NCBI RefSeq assembly: GCF_002138415.1
Contig: NZ_CP015612.1
Span: 1,404,001 to 1,468,000 of the forward strand
Reading direction: 5' to 3'
Origin: Stenotrophomonas maltophilia
GTDB lineage: Bacteria > Pseudomonadota > Gammaproteobacteria > Xanthomonadales > Xanthomonadaceae
Length of the DNA stretch: 64,000 nt
Shown here: in pieces, positions 23,020-31,577 of the stretch
How the letters are laid out: each line of letters starts with the position of its first letter
Numbering within the stretch: the first letter of the stretch is position 1
Position numbers and translations under genes: made by a program
The notes under the pieces: generated by a model
Seen by the model: the letters and a program-made list of their open reading frames with translations, nothing else
Database searches by the model: none
What the model was told of the DNA's origin: nothing

Positions 23020-24180
23020 ATGCTGCAGACCCTGGCCATCGCCCACTATCGCTCGCTGCACGGGCTGGTACTGCCGCTGCAGCCGTTGAATGTAGTGACC
23101 GGTGACAACGGCAGTGGCAAGTCCAGTCTGTACCGCGCGCTACGCCTGCTGGCGGAGACCGCACAGGGCGGCGTCGCGGCGGTGCTGGCCCGCGAAGGGG
23201 GGCTCGGTTCGGCGCTGTGGGCTGGCCCCGAATCCATCGATCGCCGGGTTGCGGCCGGTCAGATCCCGCTGCAGGGCGGGCCCCGACAGGCGTCGGTGGG
23301 GTTGAAGCTGGGCTTCACCACCGACGAATTCGGCTATGCCATCGACCTGGGCTACCCGCCACCCAGCCGTTCGGCGTTTGCGCTGGATCCGCAGATCAAG
23401 GCCGAGGCGATCTGGGCCGGGCCGTTCCTGCGCAGCGCCAACCTGCTGGTCGATCGACGTGGGGCAATGGTGCGGCAACGCCATGCGCGCGGCTGGGATC
23501 TGGTCGATGACCGGTTGTCGCTGTTCGACAGTCTGTTCACCCAGGTTGGCGATCCGCAGCGCATGCCGGAAGCCATCGCCCTGCGCGAGTACATCCGTCG
23601 CTGGCGCTTCTACGACCATTTCCGCAGCGACGCCGATGCCCCGGCGCGACAACCGGCGATGGCCACGCGCACGCCGGTGCTGCATCACGACGGCCGGGAT
23701 CTGGCGGCGGCCTGGGTGACCATTCTCGAGATCGGAGATCCGGTCGCGTTGGCACGCAGCGTTGATGATGCGTTCCCCGGCGCCACGGTGGGTTTCGAGG
23801 ACCTGGACGGTCGACTGGCCCTGCGCTTCCACCAGCCGGGCCTGCTGCGACCATTATCGATGGCCGAACTGTCCGACGGCACACTGCGCTTCCTGCTGCT
23901 GGCCGCGGCACTGCATACGCCGCGCCCGCCGCCGCTGCTGGTGCTCAACGAACCGGAAACCAGCCTGCATCCTGACCTGCTGCCGGCGCTGGCGCGGCTG
24001 ATCATCGCGGCCAGTGCGCGCAGCCAGGTGTGGGTGGTTTCACATGCCAGCCGCCTGATCGCGGCACTGGAACAGGCACCGGGTTGCCACTCGCTGCACC
24101 TGCACAAGGAACAGGGCCGCACGCTGTTGAGTGGGCAGGGCCTGCTGGATGCCCCAGCATGGCACTGGCCGCAGCGTTGA
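23020..24180 (+). CDS. AAA_21-type ATPase (RecF/SMC-like, orphan)
   Basis: This 386-residue soluble protein has a Walker A motif GDNGSGKSSLYRAL (about 28-41) in an N-terminal strand pair typical of the ABC-ATPase/SMC head class (IAHYRSLHGLVLPLQPLNVV). The signature-like segment LSDGTLRFLLLAAAL and the Walker B LLVLNEPETSLHPDLLPAL follow near 287-330, then a switch histidine in VVSHASRL. No TOPRIM nuclease domain follows, unlike OLD proteins, and no partner gene adjoins. Such predicted ATPases are common in proteobacteria; functions range from DNA repair to phage defence. It is read toward a convergent DMT transporter gene 30 bp away. Confidence 0.7.
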   Translation: MLQTLAIAHYRSLHGLVLPLQPLNVVTGDNGSGKSSLYRALRLLAETAQGGVAAVLAREGGLGSALWAGPESIDRRVAAGQIPLQGGPRQASVGLKLGFTTDEFGYAIDLGYPPPSRSAFALDPQIKAEAIWAGPFLRSANLLVDRRGAMVRQRHARGWDLVDDRLSLFDSLFTQVGDPQRMPEAIALREYIRRWRFYDHFRSDADAPARQPAMATRTPVLHHDGRDLAAAWVTILEIGDPVALARSVDDAFPGATVGFEDLDGRLALRFHQPGLLRPLSMAELSDGTLRFLLLAAALHTPRPPPLLVLNEPETSLHPDLLPALARLIIAASARSQVWVVSHASRLIAALEQAPGCHSLHLHKEQGRTLLSGQGLLDAPAWHWPQR

Positions 24181-24188
24181 TACGGCCA

Positions 24189-24206
24189 TCCACGCCCGGC
24201 GTGGAC
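24189..24206. terminator. REP-like hairpin between convergent genes
   Basis: TCCACGCC-CG-GGCGTGGA is perfect with a 2-base loop. It occupies the 30-bp gap between the convergent ATPase and DMT transporter genes, and resembles the ATCCACGC REP core without GTAG. Confidence 0.55.
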
Positions 24207-24210
24207 GCGC

Positions 24211-25158
24211 TCAATCGGCGATGTTGCGCGCCTCGGCCGTGCCGAGAATTTCCGGATGCTGCACCGGCTTGCGGCGGTTCAACAACGGATGCAGGAACAC
24301 CGCGCCGACGATGATCGCCACGCCCAGGTAGAACCACGGGGTGACTTCGTGCTGTTCGCGCAGCAGCACCACCGCCAGCACCACCGCATAGACCGGCTCC
24401 AGGTTGGTCACCAGCTGCACCGTATAGGCGCTCAGGTGGCGCAGTGCGACCAGCGCCAGCGCGAACGGCAGCAGCGTGCAGAACCCGGCCAGCACCAGCA
24501 GCAGGATGCCGTCGTGCAGGTCCGGGACCACCCACAGCGGGCTGGCCAGGGCAGGCAGCAGGTACGGCATCAGCGGTGCCAGCAGGGTCAGGGTGAGGGT
24601 GCCCGCACCCAGCTCCAGCGCGGTGACCGTGAGCGGGTCGGCGTGGCTGACCATGCGCTTGTTGAGCGAGCCGAACACCGCCACCAGCAGCGCCGATATC
24701 GCACCGATCAGCACGCCCAGGCGCATGCCATCGGGTACGCCACCGACCACCAGTGCCACGCCCGGCAGCACCGCCAGGCCGAATGCCAGTTCACGCAGCT
24801 GGAACGGTCGCTTGGCCACCCAGGGTTCGATGATCGAGGTGAACACCGGGGCCAGCGCAATGCACGTGGCGGCCACCGAGGCGTTGGCCAGCTTCACCGC
24901 GCCGTAGAAGGTCAGCCAGTGCAGGGCGACCAGCGCGCCGATGCCGGCGTAGCCTGCCACCAGCCGCAAGGGCAGCGTGCGCAATCCGCGCCAGACCCGC
25001 GGCAGCAGCGCCAACATTGCCGTCACCAGCAGCATGCGCCACCACACCAGCGGCAGCGCCGGCAGGGTGATCAACTTGCCGAGGATGGCGGTGACGCCCC
25101 ACAGCAGGACACAGAAGTGGATCTGCCACAGCGCTTTGCGGGTGTCGGGTGTGCTCAT
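24211..25158 (-). CDS. EamA-type DMT transporter
   Basis: This 315-residue membrane protein has about ten hydrophobic helices in two EamA repeats; typical landmarks are LWGVTAILGKLITLPALPLV in the first and LEPVYAVVLAVVLLREQHEV near the end of the second. The drug/metabolite transporter superfamily exports amino acids, nucleobases or similar small molecules; the substrate cannot be assigned. The start MSTPDTRKALWQIHF is preferred over a methionine 21 codons upstream because the first helix follows it directly. The next upstream gene on the same strand (DUF72) ends 34 bp away. Confidence 0.85.
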   Translation of the reverse strand: MSTPDTRKALWQIHFCVLLWGVTAILGKLITLPALPLVWWRMLLVTAMLALLPRVWRGLRTLPLRLVAGYAGIGALVALHWLTFYGAVKLANASVAATCIALAPVFTSIIEPWVAKRPFQLRELAFGLAVLPGVALVVGGVPDGMRLGVLIGAISALLVAVFGSLNKRMVSHADPLTVTALELGAGTLTLTLLAPLMPYLLPALASPLWVVPDLHDGILLLVLAGFCTLLPFALALVALRHLSAYTVQLVTNLEPVYAVVLAVVLLREQHEVTPWFYLGVAIIVGAVFLHPLLNRRKPVQHPEILGTAEARNIAD

Positions 25159-25192
25159 CCGCCTATTGTGAGGCAAGGCGATGACCGCAGCG

Positions 25193-26023
25193 CTATCCGC
25201 GTGAGGAATTGCTGGCCCCATCTACCCGCCGCTGCAGGGCCATCGCCGCCGCCGGGTTGCGTGCCTTGCCCGCACCAATGCACAGCAGGTAGACCTCGCG
25301 CGGCTCTGACGGTGCCGGCGCGGCCAGGCAGGGCAGGTCGTCCACCGGTTCGCCGCGTGACCAGTGGAGCGCGCGTTCGGCCCAGCGCTGCTGCACGGGT
25401 GCCGGCAGACCCTCGTTCAAGCGGGCCTGGCTGCGCTTGATCCTGGCGTAGACGAAGCCGGCACTGACATCGCCGTGTAGTGGCGCCTCGTCGCTGTCCT
25501 CGATCACCAGCGCCACGCCGTGGCGGCGCGCGGCGTCGACCAGTGCCGGGCCATGTGCCTCGGCGTTGCGGACCTCCAGCGCATGCTGCAGCGTCACCCC
25601 CTCCAGTTGCTTCGGCAGCTGCGCCATCAGGGCACCCAATGCATCGGCATCGGCCGGATGGCGCGGATCGAATTGCCACAGCAACGGGCCAAGCCGGTCA
25701 CCGAGCGCGAGTGCTGCCTGCAGGAAGGGCGCGGCCGCTTCCACCGTGCTGGACAGGTCGCGCCGCTGCACCAGATAGCGTGGTGCCTTCATCGAAAACC
25801 GGAACCCTTCCGGCGTCTGCGCGGCCCACTGCGCACACTGCGCCGCGGTGGGCGTGCGGTAGAAAGTGCCGTTGATTTCGATGCAGCGCAGGGCGCGGCT
25901 GGCATGGGTCAGTTCCTCGCGCTGCGGTAGGCCTGGCGGATAGAACATGCCGCCACGCCATTCGGGGAACACCCAGCCACCGATGCCACAGCGGATCTCC
26001 GCCTGTCGGGCGGTCGCGGTCAC
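25193..26023 (-). CDS. DUF72 (YecE-like) family protein
   Basis: The protein is 276 residues. It has the DUF72 hallmarks: RCGIGGWVFPEWRGGMFYP near the N-terminus, IEINGTFYRTP, GFRFSMKAPRYL and WQFDPR, in a TIM-barrel-like fold. The biochemical role of the family is unknown; relations to metal-dependent sugar isomerase folds have been noted. The start is taken as GTG at 26023 (VTATARQAEI): it overlaps the stop of the VOC gene as GTGA, implying coupled translation, whereas the longer frame would run well into that gene. Confidence 0.85.
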   Translation of the reverse strand: MTATARQAEIRCGIGGWVFPEWRGGMFYPPGLPQREELTHASRALRCIEINGTFYRTPTAAQCAQWAAQTPEGFRFSMKAPRYLVQRRDLSSTVEAAAPFLQAALALGDRLGPLLWQFDPRHPADADALGALMAQLPKQLEGVTLQHALEVRNAEAHGPALVDAARRHGVALVIEDSDEAPLHGDVSAGFVYARIKRSQARLNEGLPAPVQQRWAERALHWSRGEPVDDLPCLAAPAPSEPREVYLLCIGAGKARNPAAAMALQRRVDGASNSSRG

Positions 26024-26463
26024 TGATCGTGGTCCGCGCGCCACGGGTCGTAGCTGCCGAACCACCACAGGTAGCCTTCCGGGTCGGCGCAGGCGTAGCC
26101 ACGGCCGCCGTAGTCCTGGTCGGCGATGTCGATGACGATGCGCGCGCCGGCGGCCTTGGCCCGGGCATAGTGCGCATCGGCATCGGTGACGATCACGCAG
26201 GCGCTCTGGGTCTGGCGTCCGCCGACCTCGTCAGGCATCGCCGCGTGCTCGCTCCACGCGCTCTGGTTGCTGGCCGAGCCGAGCATGATCATGCCGCTGC
26301 CGAAGGTCAGCTGCGCATGGAATTCCGTATCGCCATCGGCGTACACGGCCTTGGCATGGAAGCCGAAGGCGCGCTGCAGCCAGTCGATGGCGGCCTGCGC
26401 GTCGCGGTAGCGCAGGCACGGAATGATGGTGGAGCCGCTGCTGGGTTGGCCGTTCTCGCCCAT
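26020..26463 (-). CDS. VOC (glyoxalase/PhnB-like) family protein
   Basis: This 147-residue protein has the paired beta-alpha-beta-beta-beta modules of the vicinal oxygen chelate superfamily: PCLRYRDAQAAIDWLQRAFG, then FGSGMIMLGSASNQ and GYACADPEGYLWWFGSYDPW. The C-terminal pattern (DPEGYLWWFG) is typical of PhnB-like members annotated as glyoxalase or bleomycin-resistance relatives. Enzyme activity is not predictable. It is first in a small minus-strand unit with DUF72 and possibly the DMT gene, and divergent from the serine hydrolase gene. Confidence 0.85.
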   Translation of the reverse strand: MGENGQPSSGSTIIPCLRYRDAQAAIDWLQRAFGFHAKAVYADGDTEFHAQLTFGSGMIMLGSASNQSAWSEHAAMPDEVGGRQTQSACVIVTDADAHYARAKAAGARIVIDIADQDYGGRGYACADPEGYLWWFGSYDPWRADHDQ

Positions 26464-26573
26464 GACACCCCTCCTATGGCACAGGGCAGGGTGCGCTGCA
26501 GACCGTTACCATCCCGCGAAACCCCGGTGACGGCCTGCACATGGCCGCCACCCCTGTTCGGAGATCGTGCTGA

Positions 26574-28133
26574 ATGAAACCCTGGATTGGAGGAGCCGTG
26601 CTGCTGGCGTGCACGACCATGGCGAGCGCTGCCACCCCCGCGCAGCTGCAGGACCTGGATGCGACCGTCGAGCGCGTGCGCGCGCAGTTCGACGTGCCCG
26701 GCATTGCCGTGGCGGTGGTCAAGGATGGCGAGGTGGTGCTGGAGCGCGGCTGGGGCGTGCGCGAGCAGGGCAAGCCGGAGCCGGTGCAGGCCGATACGCT
26801 GTTCGCCATCGCTTCCAACACCAAGGCGTTCACCGCCACCTCGCTGAACCTGCTGGCCGAGGACGGCAAGCTGAAGATGGACGACAAGGTGATCGACCAC
26901 CTGCCGTCGTTCCGCATGTCCGACCCGTTCGTGACCGGGCAGATGACGATCCGCGACCTGCTGTCGCATCGCAGTGGCCTGAGCCTGGGCGCCGGTGACC
27001 TGCTGTTCTGGCCAACCACCTCCTACAGCAATGCTGAAGTAGTGGAGCGGCTGGGCAAGGTGCCGCTGAAGGGCGGTTTCCGCGAGAGCTACGCCTACGA
27101 CAACATCCTGTACGCGGTCGCCCAGCAGGTGATCGAGCATGTCTCCGGCATGAGCTACCAGCAGTTCCTGCAGACCCGCATCTTCGACAAGGTGGGCATG
27201 ACCGGCACGCGCTACAACGCCGATCACCTGAAGCCGGGCGACAAGGCTGCGGTCGGCCACGCCAAGTACGATTTCAAGGACCTGCGCACCGTTGCACCGC
27301 TGACCTGGTCGAACAATGCCGGTGCCGGTGGCATCTATTCCAGTGCGCACGACATGGCGCGCTGGATGCAGGTGCAGCTGGCTGCGGGCAAGCTGGCCGA
27401 TGGCACCGTGCTGTTCACCGACAAGAGCCAGCAGCAGATGTGGCGGATGATCACGCCGCAGTCGATCCCGGCGCCGAGCGTGCCGGAGCTGGCACCGGCG
27501 CGGGCCAACTTTGCCGGCTACGGCGAAGGCTGGAGCCTGAGCGACTACCGTGGCCAGAAGCTGGTCTGGCACACCGGTGGCTGGCCGGGCATGGTTTCGC
27601 GGCTGACCCTGGTGCCGGGCGAGAAGCTGGGCGTGGTGGTACTGACCAACCAGGAAGTGGGCGCGGCGTTCAATGCGATCACCCTGAGCGTGCTTGATGC
27701 TTACCTGGGCGGTGAGAAGCACGACTGGGTGGACGCCTATGCCAAGGCCGTGGCCAAGGGCCAGGACAAGGCCGACGAGGCCTGGGCCAAGCACCAGGGC
27801 GCGCGCGACAAGAGCAGCAAGCTGTCACTGGCACTGGCCGGCTACACCGGCACCTTCCGTGACCGCTGGTATGGCGACATGCAGATCAGTGCCGAGGGCA
27901 AGGGCCTTCGCCTGCGTTTCATGAAAACCGCACAGCTGAGCGGACGCCTGGAGCACTGGCAGCACGACACCTTCATCGTGCGCTGGGACGACCGTTCGCT
28001 CAACGCCGACGCGTTCGTGAACTTCAGCCTGGACCCGGACGGAAAGGTACGCGAGGTGCGCATGCAGTCGATCTCCGACCTGACCGATTTCAGCTTCGAT
28101 TTCCAGGACCTGCTGTTCGCCCCGGTGAAATGA
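26574..28133 (+). CDS. Secreted serine hydrolase, class C beta-lactamase/PBP-like
   Basis: The protein is 519 residues with a signal peptide (about 1-20, ending SAA). The beta-lactamase-like domain (about 22-370) has the three motifs: SNTK for the catalytic Ser-Lys pair (near residue 82), YDN near residue 175 as the Tyr-x-Asn element, and HTGGWPG as the third motif. A C-terminal domain (about 410-519, DUF3471-like) follows, often seen with esterase or D-aminopeptidase type members. This layout argues for an esterase/peptidase rather than a drug-inactivating AmpC. The start is well placed ahead of the signal peptide, though its ribosome binding site is weak. Confidence 0.85.
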   Translation: MKPWIGGAVLLACTTMASAATPAQLQDLDATVERVRAQFDVPGIAVAVVKDGEVVLERGWGVREQGKPEPVQADTLFAIASNTKAFTATSLNLLAEDGKLKMDDKVIDHLPSFRMSDPFVTGQMTIRDLLSHRSGLSLGAGDLLFWPTTSYSNAEVVERLGKVPLKGGFRESYAYDNILYAVAQQVIEHVSGMSYQQFLQTRIFDKVGMTGTRYNADHLKPGDKAAVGHAKYDFKDLRTVAPLTWSNNAGAGGIYSSAHDMARWMQVQLAAGKLADGTVLFTDKSQQQMWRMITPQSIPAPSVPELAPARANFAGYGEGWSLSDYRGQKLVWHTGGWPGMVSRLTLVPGEKLGVVVLTNQEVGAAFNAITLSVLDAYLGGEKHDWVDAYAKAVAKGQDKADEAWAKHQGARDKSSKLSLALAGYTGTFRDRWYGDMQISAEGKGLRLRFMKTAQLSGRLEHWQHDTFIVRWDDRSLNADAFVNFSLDPDGKVREVRMQSISDLTDFSFDFQDLLFAPVK

Positions 28134-28177
28134 CGCCGCGGGGCGTGGCCCGGCGCTGACGTTTGACGAATCCGATG

Positions 28178-28255
28178 GGTAGTGCCGGCCGCTGGCCGGC
28201 AACCTCATGATCCCCGGATGCGTCGCAAGGTTGCCGGCCAGCGGCCGGCACTACC
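28178..28255. repeat. Paired GTAG REP with perfect 28-bp inverted arms
   Basis: The arm at 28178-28205 (GGTAGTGCCGGCCGCTGGCC and 8 more bases) is the exact reverse complement of 28228-28255. Each arm is also internally palindromic (GCCGGCCGCTGGCCGGC), so the DNA or RNA can fold either as two small hairpins or as one long one. It lies between the serine hydrolase and ABC transporter genes. Confidence 0.9.
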
Positions 28256-28332
28256 GGAGCGGTGGCGATCATCGGCTGGCGTACACATCCGGCGTGGGAT
28301 ACTTCGCCGCTTGCAAGAGGCGAGGGAGTGCA

Positions 28333-30165
28333 ATGTTCCGTTGGTTTGAATCCCTGATTCCGGTGTTCCCGCCCGTGGACGGGCGCATGCCGCCGCGCAA
28401 GGTACTGCCGTTCTACCTGCACTACCTGCGCCCAGTGTGGCCGGTGCTGCTGGCGACTCTGATCGCCGGCCTGCTGCTGGCGCTGGTGGAAGTGGCGATG
28501 TTCGATTACCTGGGCCGCATCGTCGACATGGTCGCCGAGCAGCCGGGGGCCGATTTCTTCAAGCGCCATGCCAATGAACTGGGCTGGATGCTGTTCATCA
28601 CGGTCATCGCGCGGCCGATCCTGGTCGGCCTGCACAACCTGCTGGTCAACCAGGCCATCGTGCCCGGCCTGAGCAACCGCTCGCGCTGGCTGATGCACAA
28701 CTACGTGGTGCGGCAGAGCCTGAGCTTCTTCCAGAACGACTTCGCCGGCAGCGTCGCCAACCGGGTGATGCAGACCGGTACCTCGCTGCGCGAGTCGGCG
28801 GTGCAGATGGTCGACTCGCTCTGGTACATCGTGGTCTACACCGGCACCGCGCTGTACCTGTTCGCGCAGGCCGACTGGCGGCTGATGGTGCCGCTGATCC
28901 TGTGGCTGCTGGCCTATGCGGTGATCATGGTCTACTTCGTGCCGCGCGCGAAGGAACGGGCCTGGATTGCGTCCGAAGCGCGTTCCAAGGCGATGGGCCG
29001 CATCGTAGATGGCTACACCAACATTCCCACGTTGAAGCTGTTCGCCCATGGCGGCCGCGAGCAGGCCTACGTCGCCGAGTCGATCCAGGAACTGGCGGTC
29101 AAGCACCGCGCGCAGACCCGGGTGACCACCGGCATGGACCTGACCATCGCCATCGTCAACGGTTTCCTGATTGCCGGTACCTGTGGGCTGGCGCTGTGGC
29201 TATGGAATGGCGGCCATATCACCGTTGGCGCGATCACGCTGGCGACCGGCCTGGTGATCCGCATCCACAACATGTCCGGCTGGATCATGTGGACCATCAA
29301 CGGCATCTTCGAGGACATCGGCACGGTGCAGGATGGCATCACCACCATCGCCCAGCCGCTGACGGTGCAGGACCGCGAGGATGCGGTGCCGTTGCGGGTG
29401 ACCCGTGGCGGCGTGCACTTCCAGGACATCCATTTCCACTACGGCAAGAAGGGCGGCGTGATCGCAGGCCTGGACCTGGTGGTGAAGCCGGGCGAGAAGA
29501 TCGGCCTGGTCGGTCCCTCGGGTGCCGGCAAGTCGACCCTGGTCAATGTGCTGCTGCGCCTGTACGACCTGGAGAGCGGCCGCATCCTGATCGACGACCA
29601 GGACATTGCCTACGTTACCCAGGAAAGCCTGCGCCAGCAGATCGGCGTGGTCACCCAGGACACCTCGCTGCTGCATCGCTCGATCCGCGACAACCTGTTG
29701 TACGGCCGTCCCGACGCGACCGATGAGCAGCTGCGCGCAGCCGTAGCCAAGGCACGTGCCGAGGCCTTCATTGATACGCTGGTGGACGGGCAGGGGCGTC
29801 GTGGCTACGACGCACATGTCGGCGAGCGTGGCGTGAAGCTGTCCGGTGGCCAGCGCCAGCGCATCGCCATTGCCCGCGTGCTGCTGAAGGACGCACCGAT
29901 CCTGGTGCTGGACGAAGCGACTTCGGCGCTGGACTCGGAAGTGGAAGCGGCGATCCAGGACAGCCTCGACCAGCTGATGGGCGGCAAGACGGTGATCGCG
30001 ATCGCACACCGGTTGTCGACCATCGCGCGCATGGACCGGTTGGTGGTGATGGACCAGGGCCGCATCGTCGAGACCGGCACCCATGCCGAATTGATTGCGG
30101 CCGGTGGCCTGTACGCGCGGTTGTGGGCGCGGCAGACTGGTGGCTTCGTGGCTGCAGACCAGTAG
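28333..30165 (+). CDS. ABC exporter, fused permease and ATPase (MsbA-like)
   Basis: The protein is 610 residues. A six-helix exporter domain (about 20-335) is followed by the nucleotide-binding domain with Walker A GPSGAGKST (about 397-405), Q-loop VTQDTSLLHRSIRDNLLYG, signature LSGGQRQRIAIARVLL, Walker B ILVLDEATSALD and the switch histidine in IAIAHRLST. It acts as a homodimer or with an unseen partner to export lipids, peptides or drugs. The ATG at 28333 is chosen because the frame upstream is REP sequence. The stop codon TAG is part of the GTAG of the REP at 30162. Confidence 0.9.
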   Translation: MFRWFESLIPVFPPVDGRMPPRKVLPFYLHYLRPVWPVLLATLIAGLLLALVEVAMFDYLGRIVDMVAEQPGADFFKRHANELGWMLFITVIARPILVGLHNLLVNQAIVPGLSNRSRWLMHNYVVRQSLSFFQNDFAGSVANRVMQTGTSLRESAVQMVDSLWYIVVYTGTALYLFAQADWRLMVPLILWLLAYAVIMVYFVPRAKERAWIASEARSKAMGRIVDGYTNIPTLKLFAHGGREQAYVAESIQELAVKHRAQTRVTTGMDLTIAIVNGFLIAGTCGLALWLWNGGHITVGAITLATGLVIRIHNMSGWIMWTINGIFEDIGTVQDGITTIAQPLTVQDREDAVPLRVTRGGVHFQDIHFHYGKKGGVIAGLDLVVKPGEKIGLVGPSGAGKSTLVNVLLRLYDLESGRILIDDQDIAYVTQESLRQQIGVVTQDTSLLHRSIRDNLLYGRPDATDEQLRAAVAKARAEAFIDTLVDGQGRRGYDAHVGERGVKLSGGQRQRIAIARVLLKDAPILVLDEATSALDSEVEAAIQDSLDQLMGGKTVIAIAHRLSTIARMDRLVVMDQGRIVETGTHAELIAAGGLYARLWARQTGGFVAADQ

Positions 30166-30185
30166 ATCCACGCCATGCGTGGATG
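30162..30185. repeat. GTAG-type REP providing the stop codon of the ABC exporter
   Basis: GTAG and ATCCACGC-CAT-GCGTGGAT follow directly; the TAG of GTAG (30163-30165) is the stop codon of the preceding gene. The sequence matches the REPs at 2608 and 22912. Confidence 0.85.
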
Positions 30186-30191
30186 TCCCTT

Positions 30192-30230
30192 GGGGTCGGA
30201 TTCCTTTCCGCAGGAAAGGGCTCTGACCCC
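30192..30230. repeat. 39-bp hairpin repeat, copy 2
   Basis: GGGGTCGGATTCCTTTCC, GCA loop, GGAAAGGGCTCTGACCCC. This is the inverted counterpart of 3349-3387. It lies 21 bp upstream of the agp start and could affect its leader or end the ABC exporter transcript. Confidence 0.7.
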
Positions 30231-30251
30231 AGTGTGTTTCCGGAGACCCGC

Positions 30252-31475
30252 ATGATCCACCCGCTATGCCCCTTGCTGCTCGCGCTTGCCCTGGTCAGTT
30301 CAGCCGCGGCAGCCGCGCCAGCCCCCGTGCACGGCGACACGCTCGAGCAGGTCGTCCTGCTCAGCCGCCACAACCTGCGCGCGCCGGTGGTGGCCTCGGG
30401 CGCGCTGGCCAATGCCACTCCGGAGCGCTGGCCAGGCTGGGACGTAGGCGCAGGCGAGCTGACCACCAAGGGCGGCGTGCTGGAGGTCTACATGGGCCGC
30501 TACATGGGCCAGTGGCTGCGTCAGGCACAGCTGTTGCCGGCCTCGGGTTGCCCGCAGCCGGCTGACTTCCACGCCCATGCCAACAGCCTGCAGCGTACCC
30601 AGGCCACCGCGCAGTTCTTCGTTGCCGGTGCGTTCCCGGGCTGCCACGTGACGGTGGAACAGCGCATGCCGCTGGGCACGATGGATCCGTTGTTCGATCC
30701 GGTGATCCACCGCGACCATGCGGCATTCCGAAAGCGCGCGCTGTCGATGATGCAGCAGGCGCTGTCCGCATCCGATCTGGCACCGGCACTGTCCGTGGTG
30801 GAGGGGATCACCCTCTACCCGCAGTCGGCGGCCTGTACGGGCCGCAGCAACTGCCATCTGGCGCTGGCCGATACCACCTTCAGTGCGGAACCGGGCAAGG
30901 AGCCTCGTGCGTCCGGATCACTGGCCCTGGCCAGCGGGCTGGTCGATGCCCTGTTGATGGAGCACTACCAGGGCAGTGGCATCCCCCGCGAAGGCTGGGG
31001 CCGGTTGACCACCGAGGCGCAATGGCACGCGCTGGCGCAGATCCGCAACCGCTACCAGGACATCCTGTTCGGAACGCCCGAGGTGGCGCGGGATGTGGCC
31101 GCGCCGCTGCTGGCAAGAGTGAATGTGCTGTTCGAGGACCCGGCATCGCCGAAGGTGAGCCTGCTGGTCGGTCACGATTCCAATATCGGTTCGGTGCTGG
31201 CGGCGTTGGGAATCACGGACTACACGTTGCCAGGCCAGTACGAGAAGACGCCGATCGGCGGCCTGCTGCAGTTCGAGCGCTGGCGTGATCGTGGGGCTGG
31301 TGAAGTGCGTTATCGGTTGGTGTATGTCTATCCCACGCGCGAGCAGCTGCGTGGTGCGATCCCCTTGACCGACGCGCAGCCGCCGGGGCGGGTGGAGCTG
31401 GTGCTGCCGGGCTGTGGGCCGTCGGGTTGCAGTGAAGTGCAGTTCGAGCGCCTGCTTCATCGCGCGCTGAATTGA
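30252..31475 (+). CDS. agp: Periplasmic glucose-1-phosphatase (histidine acid phosphatase)
   Basis: The protein is 407 residues with a signal peptide (about 1-21). The histidine acid phosphatase motif RHNLRAP carries the phosphoryl-accepting histidine, and LVGHDSNIGSVLAAL carries the proton donor region. Long stretches follow the E. coli Agp pattern (WDVGAGELTTKGGVLEVYMG, ANSLQRTQATAQFF, LGTMDPLFDPVI), so glucose-1-phosphatase is favoured over phytase, though both activities occur in the group. It would release glucose and phosphate in the periplasm. The start MIHPLCPLLLALALV is fixed by the signal peptide. Confidence 0.9.
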   Translation: MIHPLCPLLLALALVSSAAAAAPAPVHGDTLEQVVLLSRHNLRAPVVASGALANATPERWPGWDVGAGELTTKGGVLEVYMGRYMGQWLRQAQLLPASGCPQPADFHAHANSLQRTQATAQFFVAGAFPGCHVTVEQRMPLGTMDPLFDPVIHRDHAAFRKRALSMMQQALSASDLAPALSVVEGITLYPQSAACTGRSNCHLALADTTFSAEPGKEPRASGSLALASGLVDALLMEHYQGSGIPREGWGRLTTEAQWHALAQIRNRYQDILFGTPEVARDVAAPLLARVNVLFEDPASPKVSLLVGHDSNIGSVLAALGITDYTLPGQYEKTPIGGLLQFERWRDRGAGEVRYRLVYVYPTREQLRGAIPLTDAQPPGRVELVLPGCGPSGCSEVQFERLLHRALN

Positions 31476-31480
31476 ATGCC

Positions 31481-31500
31481 ATCCACGCCATGCGTGGATG
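31481..31500. repeat. REP core without GTAG, after agp
   Basis: ATCCACGC-CAT-GCGTGGAT-G, followed by a partial echo (GGTCCATCCC). It is 5 bp past the agp stop. Confidence 0.7.
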
Positions 31501-31525
31501 GGTCCATCCCGGGGCACCGAACAGA

Positions 31526-31555
31526 AAACGGCCCGGGTTTCCCCGGGCCGTTCCG
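31526..31555. terminator. Intrinsic terminator between agp and the DUF885 gene
   Basis: CGGCCCGGG-TTTC-CCCGGGCCG is perfect over 9 bp, with AAAA on one side and TTCCGTTT on the other. It serves both convergent genes. Confidence 0.85.
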
Positions 31556-31577
31556 TTTCCAACTCACACCGGCGCGA

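Noticed and set aside
23020..24180. Phage-defence system based on the AAA ATPase
   Set aside because: No nuclease, reverse transcriptase, toxin or other partner adjoins, and no TOPRIM domain is present, so a defence role cannot be supported from this window.
26574..28133. AmpC-type antibiotic-inactivating beta-lactamase
   Set aside because: The extra C-terminal DUF3471-like domain and overall length point to an esterase/peptidase-type serine hydrolase; no ampR neighbour.
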